The translations under genes were made by a program, and so were the position numbers. The notes under the pieces were generated by a model that saw nothing but the letters and a program-made list of their open reading frames with translations, did not search any database and was not told the DNA's origin. A stretch of 64,000 nucleotides of DNA from Desmodesmus armatus (Eukaryota; Chlorophyta; Chlorophyceae; Sphaeropleales; Scenedesmaceae): assembly GCA_007449985.2 (NCBI GenBank), contig VIIQ02000100.1:310001-374000 (forward strand). Direction: 5' to 3'. This document shows positions 1 to 10,458 of the stretch, in pieces. Every line of letters begins with the position of its first letter. Position 1 is the first letter of the stretch.

Positions 1-2266
1 AACCGCTGCGCCACATGTGCCAATGCCATCCCCACCGATAGCCTGGCTTCCTCAACCGCTCGCTTGCCCGGCTCAACCGCCAACGCAACCCCGCTGCTGC
101 TGCTGCCTGCAGCGCCGTGCAAGTGACAGCTGCTGCTGCAGTGGCCACCAGGCGCTGTGAGGTCAGTAGGACCACTGCCGGTACGTCTAGGCCCTCCATG
201 AAGGGACCCAGGCGGTCTGACACCTGCACAGTTTGGCTCACGACCTGCGAGGTGTAAGCAGTGCATACCAGCACCCCAGCACAGCACAGCACGCACATGC
301 AGATCAGGCAGTGTCAATAGCATGGCGCAAGCCTGACATCTGCAGCATGGAAGCGTGTGCGATACGCAAGGGCTCACTCATAGGCCGCTCGTAGGTGCAA
401 CTCGCATGTACTCTGCCTCTGCTGCCATACAGCAGCATGGGTCTGTGCTTCAACATTTATGCAACTCCCAGCCGGTGGGAGGTAGTCTGAGCAGAGCGGC
501 CAGGGCAGCATGAATCTGTAAGCACTTCCTGCTGGCACCTCACGCTCACCTGCCGCACCCGCCTGCCATCCACTGCTGTCCACTCACACACCACCTGCAC
601 CTCAAAGCTGCTGCCCATCGGCCAGTCCCGCGACAGCTCCAGATTCGCCACAAACCGGCTGCTGCTGCTCAGCACCGGCACCGACACTGCATTGCTACTC
701 CAGTGCATGGGCCCAGCACTGCTGCCAACACTGCCCTCGCCTGCTGCTGCTGTTGCGCTGCCAGCAGCAGCTGGGTCAGTACCTGCTGTACCCCCTGCTG
801 TACCTTCAGCCCCTGCTGCTGCTTTGCTGGCAGCGGCTGCTGCCGCCGCCGCCGCTGCTCCCCTGCCAGGGCTGATCAGAGTGACTGGCATCTGCGAGGT
901 TCCTGAGGAATATGCTGCTGCTGGTAAGTGCTGGCCCTTGGCTGTAGGGCCGCTGAGCCCCAAGAGCTTTACTCCTGCAGGAAGCTTCAGGTCCAGCACA
1001 CCCTCCCAGCCAAACCTGCTCTGGGCTATGGCTGTGATGTTGGCAGCGAGGGGCGGCTGTAGCTGCGGCTGGTGCAGCAGCCGGCCTTGGCTGGTGTCTA
1101 CTGTCGCCTGGAACAGCAGGGCTGCTGGGGCTGCTGTGCTGCCAGTGATGACATCTGCAGGCATGATGCAGAAGTGGGGATGCAGCATTACCAGCAGGGT
1201 TTGTCCTGCTTTGCTCGACAGCTCCTAGCGTTGGTGTGCTAGCTGTTGTGTTCTGTTGACAGACTCTGTCAAGTCACCTCGAAGATTGGTTGACAAGCCA
1301 TGGACACTAGACTTTGTGGGCTGACTTCTGAGATCAGCACATCCCTGACATGCAGTGGTGTGCGTGGAGGAAATCAAACAGGGCGCAGAAAACACACAGC
1401 AGAAGCAGAAGCAAAGTAAACATGCAGTAGTGTGTAACCCCTACCTCGTTTTTCACTCACCTATTGGCACGTCAAGTGACGCTGCTTTCTTGGCCAAGGC
1501 ATGGTACATCGTCCTGATCTGCTGCGCTGACTGATCATCCAGCTGCCTCAACTGCTCTGCCGCCTGTCCAGGACTGCTGCTGCTGTTGTTGGGCAGGCCC
1601 GTTAGGACCATCACCCGCGTGTTGTGCAGCGGCTGCTGTAGCTGCTGCTCCTGCGCACCGCCCGGCTGCTGCTGCTGCATCTGTGGCTTGTGCTGAGCGT
1701 CCCATGCAGCCATGCTGGCGGTCAGCAGGAACAGGGCAATGTCTGCCGCTGACACCATGATCCGCAGGTGATGCTGCAGGCTTTGCTGCCTTGGGTAGTG
1801 CCTCAGCGCTGCCAAAGTTGCTGCCAGGTAAGGCTGGCAGTGTGCCAGGGGTGTGGCCCGAATGTCCGCTGCTTGCACTAGCTGCGGCAACACTGAAGGG
1901 CCCTGCCCACTAAGGCTGTGAACTACCCATGACTGGGGCCGAGGGGTCTTCAGGTCAACTGTGCTGACCACGGTATCAACCACAAGCAGCAGCAGCCGCG
2001 TCTGGGGTTTAGCTGCCCCAGGGCCTGTGAGAGGCCCTGCACAGCAGACTGGAGCTGGTCTTGGCCCATGGATGCGTCCAGCACAACTGCCAGCATGGGT
2101 GGCGGTTGCAGCAGGTGGGATGGGCAGAGGGGCCACGTGCCAGCTGCGCTGCTGAGGGTGCTACTGGGCTGTATGCCAAGCTAAGGCCGATGCCATTGTA
2201 GTTGTTGAAGGCACGCTGTCCAACCACTACTGACGTGGTGCAGCACAGAGGCTGTTCTGCTGCCAT
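1..2266 (-). CDS. SEC23-like COPII coat protein, divergent, 3' end outside window
   Basis: Likely a SEC23/SEC24-family subunit of the COPII coat that buds vesicles from the ER. Exons on the minus strand: 2266-1461, 1154-550, 223 to beyond base 1; donors at 1460 and 549 (GTGAGT, GTGAGC), phases agree. Seen: a vWA-like trunk beginning PPMLAVVLDASMG, then LLLLVVDTVVSTVDL, RVMVLTGLPN and YHALAKKAASLDVPID; a beta-sandwich part (GWEGVLDLKLPAGVKLLGLSG, then FEVQVVCEWTAVDGRRVRQ); and an alpha-helical part (VVLLTSQRLVATAA, EPGKRAVEEARLSVGMALA). These match the domain order of SEC23. A poly-Ala/Gly insert (about 35 residues) sits in the sandwich. The N-terminal zinc finger is not recognisable; only CCTTSVVVGQRAFNN remains near the chosen Met. 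Frame is lost by one base at the C4/G4 runs 2004-2007 and 89-92, probably also near 2129-2132, so start and product are approximate. SEC24-like is the alternative. Confidence 0.6.
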
Positions 2267-2659
2267 GGCCTCTGAAGCTGAGTTTGATGTATGGGCTTTG
2301 GAAATTCAAGCTTGTAACATTGCAGACAGGTGAACAAGGCGCACCCCAGCAGAAGCTCGACAGAGTCCCGAGAGAGAACACTTGTCAGATCAGATCAGTT
2401 GATCATTGGGGCTTTGTCTACGTCACTCCAGCGCACTGTTACACCTTGTACGCACACTGTCATGCTGGTTGGTTGCAAATGCACAAGCTTCGCCAACACA
2501 CCCCGAAACGGTCGCGGTTCTACAACTGCTTGACAACATCCACGCCTGACAGCACAAATCACTCTAATTCAGTGTTACTAGCTCGTGGACGCTCTGCGAC
2601 CGGACTGTTTCACCGTACAATTGAGAAAGGGTGTTTGTGGTTTCCACCTGGACAGCAGT
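2267..2659. promoter_or_regulatory. Probable divergent promoter between SEC23-like and CPP1-like
   Basis: A 393-bp gap separates the two head-to-head start codons, so both promoters and 5' leaders must lie here unless non-coding first exons exist. No TATA-like box stands out. The stretch 2386-2406 holds overlapping GATCA motifs. Role is inferred from gene orientation only. Confidence 0.4.
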
Positions 2660-5644
2660 ATGCTTGCTCATAAGCTGACAGCAAGGCCTCGTCCATGCTT
2701 AGCAGCAGCACCAACCACCAGCAAAAGGTTGCTGCATAGGCCACTTGTGACAGTGCGGGCAGGCGATTCAGAGGCTTTGCCTGCTGGTCTCACCGCAGCA
2801 GAGGTGAGTGTGACTTGGGGGTGGGGGGTGGGGGACACTGTGGTACTGTGATCGTCATGGGCCAGGCAGCAGGGTGTGGTTGTTAATATATACAACAATG
2901 TAACAGTGTGACCAATGTGCTGCTCTTGGTGCAGGCTTACGAGGTGCTAGGGCTTCCAAATGCAGACCACACCTTTGAGCAGGTGACTTGTCCACAGCAG
3001 GAGATCAGTCTGCTTGTCTTCCGCACCCGTTGATCATTGATCTAGTAACAGTGTTGCCGCATTGATCCAGCAGCAGTGTTCCCTTTTCCAGCGCAGAAGC
3101 TCAGCCTGCTAGCAGGGCTACTCAAATGCCAACACACTATCTTGGCCCATGTCGCGCTTCTACGAAGATTTTGCTTTGCTGTCACTGCAGATATTGACGG
3201 CAAAGAACAAGCAGTTGGGGGCAAACCCCAATGACCAGGACCAGCAACTGCAGGTGCAGTGGGCTTGTGCTGTGTTGTGCATTATGCACCACTTAGCAAG
3301 GTGTTCAACCCGTCATAGGCCTGCCATCTCGCTGTTAAACTGCAGGCACCTAGCTATCCAGTGCACTCTTGTGTCAGCCCAGACAGCAACAGTTCTACAG
3401 CAGCCTCCATCCTGCCTGGTTTGGGTTGGACACTGTGATCAAGGGCTGTAGCCGAGGCCTTGCATCTTGTGTGATGTGAAGCACTGACTGGTTGACCTGC
3501 TGTCCTGATGCAGATTGAGGCCGCCTATGATGTGCTGTTCATGCAAAGCATGAAGAAGCGCATCTCTGGCGAGCTGGAGGTGTCCAGCAGTGTGCGGTAT
3601 GCAGACGTGCCAACCAGGAAGCGCTCCAGCTCGGTGAGTGGCCTTTGGTTTGTCTTGGGTTTGGGTTGACTCGGCTTGGGCTGACTTGGTTTTGGCTGGG
3701 TTCATACCAAGGGGGTGGCTGTACAGGTGTGAGGTGACTGCCTGGTACATAGGTATCATCATTTCGTGACATGTAGGTTTGGTTCGGTTCTCCGTACAGT
3801 CATGTGATGGCAGCAACCTGGTTGCACCCCCATGCAAGTCCACTGTTCATGAGACAAGCCTCCTGCACACCCTGTATATGTTACCGCCTTTCGCTGTTGT
3901 GTCCCGCCGCCCCTCCCCTGATCGCAGCGCTCTTCCAAATCTCAGCCTCAGACTTTGCTGCAGAAGCTGCCAGGGGGCGGTGTCTCTGTCCAGGCCCCCA
4001 AGCAGAACATAGCAGCAGGGCAGGCAGCAGTGTTTGCAGGCCTGGGCACGTGGGCTATCCTGCAGGTGGGTTTGAATATGTGTGCTGGAATGGCAACCTG
4101 CAGGACAGCTCAGCGCATTGTGGATTGTGGAGTGTTTTAGCACAGAGTTGTGTGCTGAGGCAGGGTTGACCTGACAGCATCTGTGATCAGATCATGTGCT
4201 GTATCTTGGTGGTTGGGGTGGTTGACTAGTGGTCAAACTGGCTGAGTCACTTCATAATAACACACACTCAAAACGGCTGTGTTGTATGATGAACTGGCAC
4301 TGACAGTTTGACCGCTGGTCAACCGCCTTGTTTCCAAAGATATGAGCCCTGTGACCTGACTCGTGCTGGTGCGGCAGTCACTGCATGCCTTTATGTGTGT
4401 ATCTCCACCATCAACAGCACAACTAGATTGGGTCAGGGCCCTGCATGGTTATGACAACCGCTTTTTGACAGGAGAGGAGCAGGCACACCCCAACAACAAC
4501 ACTGATGCAAACTCTGCTCATGATGTTGAAGGTCCGACCGCATGCTACCCTGGCCTGCATGCTGTCTCTGCCTGCATGCCACCTCTGCCTGCAGGCGCTG
4601 CTGGAGAATCCCGATGCTCAGGCTGCTGACACAGCCGGCCTGCAGCTGGCTGCTGCACTGGGCTTTGCAGTGTACGGCTTCAAGGAGTGGAAACGGCTGC
4701 CACTGGGTGAGCACACCTTGCTGTCCATGGCAGCAGGCTGAGCAAGGGCATTGAAACCCTGCGTACAGCATAGCACAGCATGCAGTTCCTGCAGGCGCAG
4801 ATGCAGCTGGCTTTGCAGTTTTGGGTGTGGATTGTACGCGAATTTGCTGGTCTTCATCATCATGGGGGTTGCTCACCTACACCTGAGAATCCACGGCAAC
4901 TTGCCAGCCTGGCTGCGTGACCCTCCCAAACAGTGTCACAGGTATTGGCACCTCAGTTGCGTGCTGAGGGGTGTTTCTGCAACTGCTGTCGCCTTGTGCA
5001 GGACGTGCTGTGGGTTTGTCTGTGGCTGCACTAGTGGCGGGCATCCTGTTGGGTGCTGGCCTGGAAGCATGGCTTCGTGTTGACATTGTGCCCATTGGGG
5101 TGAGTAAGACATTGTCCCGCAGTCAAAGAATGGCTTCGCCTGATTGCTGTGTCTGTGGCCAGCCGGTGGGAGTCCCCCCCCCCCTCTGGTAAAACCCAAA
5201 AACAAAGCATGGCTTCTAACAATGCATTTCACTAGTTGTGACAAACTATTATAGTAGCAAGCAGACCTGGTGTGTGTAGACACACACCTCAGCACCACAT
5301 GAAGCTGACTTTTGGCTGCATTCTGATCTCAGTAATGCGCAGCAGATTGGCCAGCCAGGCAAAACAGGCCTGCTGTGCCACAGCACACAGTGCGTGCTGA
5401 ACCTGGAAGTGCAGCATTGTGCATCACGTGCTGCAAGTGCCCCCATGTGTGGTTCATGTCAGCACATGTGCTGCTACCGCTTGTTCCTGGTGGCCTCTTG
5501 ACTCACAGGTGGCCTTGTGACTGACAGGATGTCGCTGTCTGCTTGCTGTTGTCTGCTTGTTTACAGAGCTTCGGCTCCCCAGGCGTGCTGGTCTCCACCT
5601 TCGGCATCATCGCCCTTGGAGTGGCTTCTGCCTTCCTGGCATGA
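2660..5644 (+). CDS. CPP1: CPP1/CDF1-like plastid membrane protein (DUF3353, J-like domain)
   Basis: Chaperone-like protein of POR type: in plants CPP1 is a chloroplast envelope/thylakoid protein that stabilises protochlorophyllide oxidoreductase (family knowledge). Exons: 2660-2803, 2935-2982, 3191-3253, 3514-3633, 3928-4065, 4595-4706, 5002-5099, 5567-5644; all GT-AG and phase-consistent, giving 266 residues. Seen: a basic, hydroxylated N-terminus after MLAHKLTARPRP that looks like a plastid transit peptide; a J-like domain (AYEVLGLPNADHTFEQILTA, then IEAAYDVLFMQSMKKRISG) without an HPD motif; the LLQKLPGGG linker; and four hydrophobic segments, one each in exons 5 to 8 (for example VGLSVAALVAGILLGAGL). 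The stop follows SAFLA. Start 2660 was chosen over an in-frame Met codon upstream at 2585 because the transit peptide begins there. 5' partner is the divergent SEC23-like gene. Confidence 0.87.
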
Positions 5645-6188
5645 GGCAGCTAGCGCTGCCAGTGGCTGCTATGCATGCTGCGTGCGCTACATGCAGCCAG
5701 CAGCATGCATGCTGAGCAGCAGCAGCAGACCCCTCACATCCTGTCAATGTGTTTGTACATTGCAAGAAAGAGTGCAACCCATGCTGGCAGCTGTGCAAGC
5801 TTGCCGGCTAGGGGGTAAAGTAGAGGGCGTTGAGTTTTGGTTGAGGCACTGGCTGCGTGCGCACCGATGTACATTACAGAGAGTTTTGGTGCCAGTTGCG
5901 TGGGCGGGCAGTAAGAGCTGAACGCACTGCCGAGAGCGTGTGTGGTAGGCCCCTGACCCGTCCAACAGCAGCGCAGTTGTGCAGTTGTGCAGAGAGTTGG
6001 GGGGCTGGTTGACAGCAGGCTGTCTGGGCAGTGTTGGCAATATGATGTTCTTACAGGCTGTGATTAGTGTTGCGTCACGATCGACCTCATGAGCAATGCT
6101 TTCACCCCATCCTACCAAACGTTGTGCTGTTTTGTTCTTGGAATGCTGACGTCACCGGGGTTGGTTGAGTGATTGCCGGTGACGGGGT

Positions 6189-6193
6189 GTAAC
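6189..6193 (+). terminator. Candidate TGTAA polyadenylation signal for CPP1-like
   Basis: TGTAA is the usual poly(A) signal of chlorophyte nuclear genes. This copy lies about 545 bp after the stop codon at 5644. Assignment is inference; the pentamer is common by chance. Confidence 0.3.
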
Positions 6194-8502
6194 GTTCAAA
6201 TTGCAAGTGTTTGAACTGGCTGTCACTCACTGACGGGAGATGAAGTGGGGGGCAATACGGGTGCATCACACACAGCAAACCTTTGCATCGTCACACAACA
6301 GCGACACGAGAATAGTGATATTGCCGGGACCATCGCAGCCCACTTGTTGACTGGGATGCAGCACACTCTCCGGGCAGCAGGCAAACCAGTCTGTCACTGA
6401 ATCATTGCTGAATTTATTATTGCGCCACATGGACCATGTGCGAGAAAATGTCTGGGCAAGAGATGATTGCTGGGATGGTCCTACTAGTAACACAAGGCAG
6501 CCGCCGGGCCGGCAAGCAACACAAAGCTCACAGGAGCAGAGTGCACTGCTATAAGGCAACAAACACAGCAACAGCTGACGCTGTAGTAGCATACACCATG
6601 CAAGGCTGACACTGACACTAGCTAGTTATGTGACTACTACTAGTAGTAAATGTAATACAGGGCCCTGGGCGCCCAGGCATGGATGCACACTAGGATTGGC
6701 CAACAAACACTTGCATGCCATGGCAATGGCATTGAGCACGCTGCTGATACACGCACATGTGGGGCCCTGTATATGTACCAGCCACCGGATCGGTCCACCC
6801 ACCTCACCAGTCGCCTCTGCATGGTCCACCCCCCTCCCCACCCCCTCCCCACCTTGTGTTACACTGCCTTGCTCCCCTCCCCTTGTCTTGTGCCTGTTGC
6901 AGGAACACTGGGCCACGCTGGGGGTGGGGACCGCTGCGGCGCCCGCCCCGCATCTTCTTCCTACCCTCTCTTCCCCTTGTGCCCACTCACTTACATGAAA
7001 CCTCTGCTGTCACTCATACACATATGCATATCTCTTCAACCTGTCTCTCTTCGGGCTGCGCCCGGTGTGTTCCTGTAGCAGTGTCAGTACCACCGTTTAG
7101 CAACGGCGGGGCTTCTTGCCCCGTTGGTGGTTAACTTCACACCGTGCTGTGTTAAGTTTTTGGGTGGCAGGGTGGTTTTTCTTGTGCCTTGTGCTCTTTG
7201 CCGCCCGGCTGTCTGTTTTTTTGTGTGCCCGCCTGTCCTGTGTTATTTCTGTCTGCTGTGCCTGTTCAGGTCCCACGGTGACGGCCTACTTGGTGCTGCC
7301 AGCCTACGCTGGGGGTGGGGGAGGACCCCCACCCTCCCCCCTTGTGCCTGCATGCTCCTTCCTGGCATCCTGGTGGGCTGAGCCTGACGCTCGCTGCGCG
7401 GTGGTGGTGCTGCTTGCAGGTAATCCTACTAGGCTTGATGGGGCTGCTGGACTCGCAGCTTTGGTCTGGACGCCTTCTATTGTACTGTGAGGTTGCTTTG
7501 TTAGGCTTTCGTTGCCTGGGGTGGCGGTGGGGGACCCAGTGCTAGTTACATTGTGTTCTGTTCTGTGTTCCCATCTTTGTGTGTTCCCAGTGTCTCCACA
7601 GGAAATATTGCTACCTCCCCGGTTCCGGGCACTGTCTCACGCACATGTGGGGCCCTGGGCGGGCTGCAACCCGTCAGGCTAACACCTGTATTGTCCAGGT
7701 TGCAAGTACAATTGCAGACAGTGCAGGACAGGGCCTCGGATGCAGGGCAGTCAGGGCACAGTGCTGCCTGCTGGTGCCCTTGTATGCCGCACAGGAAGGC
7801 GTACATGCACTTGGCTTGACAGCATTAGAGCTGGCAAGCACTTTCAAAACATGCAACACACCGACCGCTTGCAACAATCTCAGCAGTGGTGGGCAGTACT
7901 TGCTACTTCAGCAAGACTCTGCCGTATGCCCTGACACACACTTGCATGTTGATAGTATGCTAGCTACACATGCATCCTCAATGCCATTGTTTGGCAAACA
8001 TACCAGCCTGGGACACGAACAAGGTCTAGCCTTCTGGTAGTTCTGCAGTACGACAAAAGGGATCAATGCGCGACTAATGAAGAGCTCCAACCTTGCAGGC
8101 AGCCACAGGGGTGCCGACAAGTGCTCAGGCGCTTGTGCCAGCGCAGTGACGACACACACACCAATATCAATTCAAGCAAGGCCAGCTTGGTGGCTGAAAC
8201 TTTGAGGCCTCCGAGCAGCTGGGTGCCCGGACCAGAAGCACTCTCTCCCTCTGACACCACAGCCTTGCCGTACAGCGTGACAAGCACACACAAAGTGACA
8301 AGAGCTCCTTTGAATCTCTGATGCTGATGCTGATGACCAAGGTCGATTTGCTGCTAGCAGCATGCTGCATGCGCAATGAACCTGGCCGGAAACACGTGTA
8401 ATGATGCTGATGCTGATGACCGCCACACAAGCTTTATTGTGTGTTTTTGGCAAACAACCCTTCAGTGCATGTACACATGTTGGTGTGCCAATCCTTGCTG
8501 CA

Positions 8503-8580
8503 CAGACGCCATTGGCACCTGTTGGACCAAAAAAGTTGCACAGACAGCGCCAATGACACCTGTTGGACCAGAAAACTTGC
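8503..8580. repeat. Two tandem copies of a 38-bp unit
   Basis: The motif CACCTGTTGGACCA followed by an A-rich stretch and ACTTGC/GTTGCA occurs twice, units starting at 8503 and 8541. The copies differ at several bases. Intergenic. Confidence 0.75.
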
Positions 8581-10458
8581 CTCACGCCGCCTGAAGGTGA
8601 CACATTTGTACGCAGCTCACAGGAGCTGTCCTTTTCAAAGCAACATGGCCCAGGCTGCCAAGAGCAGACTCTGAGAGGCTCTTAGCGACTGCCAAGACCA
8701 GACCTCTCAGGGACACCAGCAGCATGCTGAATATTTTGAGCAGCAAGCGATGCAAACAACCAATGCGCTGGAAACAGTGAGTGCCAAACGGCGGCAACAG
8801 GACAACGTGAAATGGCTCCCAGTGTGTAATGCACACAAGTTATTCCAAGCTGAGAGAAAGCTCTCAGTGTACAAGCAGCCGTACTCACCGTGAGTAGAGG
8901 GGCAGCCATTTGCGGGAGGAGTTTGAGCACTGCTGGCAGTCTGTTGCTCCATGTCATTGCTTCTGAATGAAGTGATGCTTGCCTGTGCTTTATCAGCCTG
9001 GGTGGGACACCAACGCACTACCTCGGGCAACACAGTTGTCTGACATGTCAGGGCCTGTACAGGCTGTTACAGCAGGGTTGCAGGATGGTTGCACATGCCC
9101 AAGCGACTCACTGAACGGGGTGACGTGGGTGTATAGCACCGGGTAATCACTTGTAGCATTTACACACTAGAGTGTGCTCAATCGCAGTTGAGGGCACATA
9201 AGCTGCATTTCTGGTACCTTTCAACGCCTGGCTACTGCCACTCCAGCAGTCCTGCACTTGTGTAGTCTGCGATGTGTACCTCTGCGTACCTCCGCGTACT
9301 GTCCCCCACAACTGCAGACATCTGCAGAGCCCTGCACATCAGCCAGTAGTAATTGCAATAAGCATTGCTTGATGGTGCCGGTGCAATCACAGCAGTCACC
9401 CAGGGCTCATTGTTATACGAAGCAGCAGGCAGGTGTACCTGTACCTCCCTGTACCATTTTGGACAACCTGTTAATGTGACAGTCTGGCCTGAGTGTGCTT
9501 GTTTTATGTTTGCAGATTATAACCAGTGCAAATAGTTTGAAATGCGCAACTGCTGTTGCCTGTCAAGTCTTCTTGCCCCCCTTCCCCCCTCCATCTCTCC
9601 CCAGAGAGTCTGTATTACATTGCACTTGATACATCTAAAGGCTGGCCTTGAACCAGCAGTGCAAACAATGTTGTAACCATGTGAACATGCTTTTTCAAGC
9701 TACAACTAAACATATACTACACTATACATCACCTCGCATATATGACTCCCCAAGTTTGGGTGAGGTAGTCTGCCATTGCCTGCATACATAACAAGCACAC
9801 CCCCAGCTCGCTCTTATTTAATCAGTCGTAGACCTCACATACCTGGACTGCATTGTAGGCATACGATGACCGTGGCTTTGCTGCCTGTACATTCTTGCAC
9901 CCCCATGTGCTGTGCCCCGGTAGTGCTTGCTTCACGCACATCAAGGCCGCAGCCAGTGGGTAAACAACAAAACACACCCCACTAAAAGGGTAGCACCGTC
10001 ATCTGGGATGTTTACAGAGAACAAAAGGTCGTTGTGCAGTGTGGATCGCGGGGAGGCAATCGCAGTACATGATCGTGAATTACTTACAAACGAAGCCAGA
10101 TCATGGAACGCAATCAATGTAACTTTATTGTTTCCTTCATCCCCCTTCTCCCTGTCTGTTCCGGGTTTGTGGTTCCCTGTTAGACAAGTTGGCATTGCCG
10201 GGATGGCCTCGAACGTGATCTTTCGGTATCCAACACTCCTGTTTTACTACGTTTGTTTCCGTTCGTTTTGACGTCCGGACTCACCGTGTGTTTGGTTGCT
10301 CAGCAGTGACGTTCCTCTCTCTGCTGTTCCCATTCTTTTGTGCCCTGTTGACCTACACCCACTGACAAGTCCTCATCTGTGACACGGTAGCTCCTTCTTA
10401 ATGATCCCTCGGTCATCACGCAGCATGTAGCCCATGCACTGACCCTCTCCAACAGCAA

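Larger units (their letters stand above)
5645..10458. other. Intergenic/UTR stretch, no supportable gene
   Basis: About 4.8 kb in which no open frame looks like a conserved protein. It starts with the presumed 3' UTR of the CPP1-like gene. 6820-6990 is pyrimidine-rich, 7290-7345 holds short G/C-rich blocks, 8320-8420 has two TGATGC-type runs and 8503-8580 a tandem repeat. 9480-10330 is less TG/CA-biased than the surroundings and probably includes the promoter and leader of the HAC gene that follows. Short unrecognised genes or ncRNAs cannot be excluded. Confidence 0.6.

Noticed and set aside
692..1228. 178-codon plus-strand frame opposite the SEC23-like gene
   Set aside because: Antisense shadow of the GCN/CAG-rich minus-strand exon.
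1..2266. SEC23-like gene as a pseudogene
   Set aside because: Breaks are all one-base losses in G/C runs, the same kind seen in the clearly real HAC and RAD54 genes; splice sites and phases are otherwise intact.
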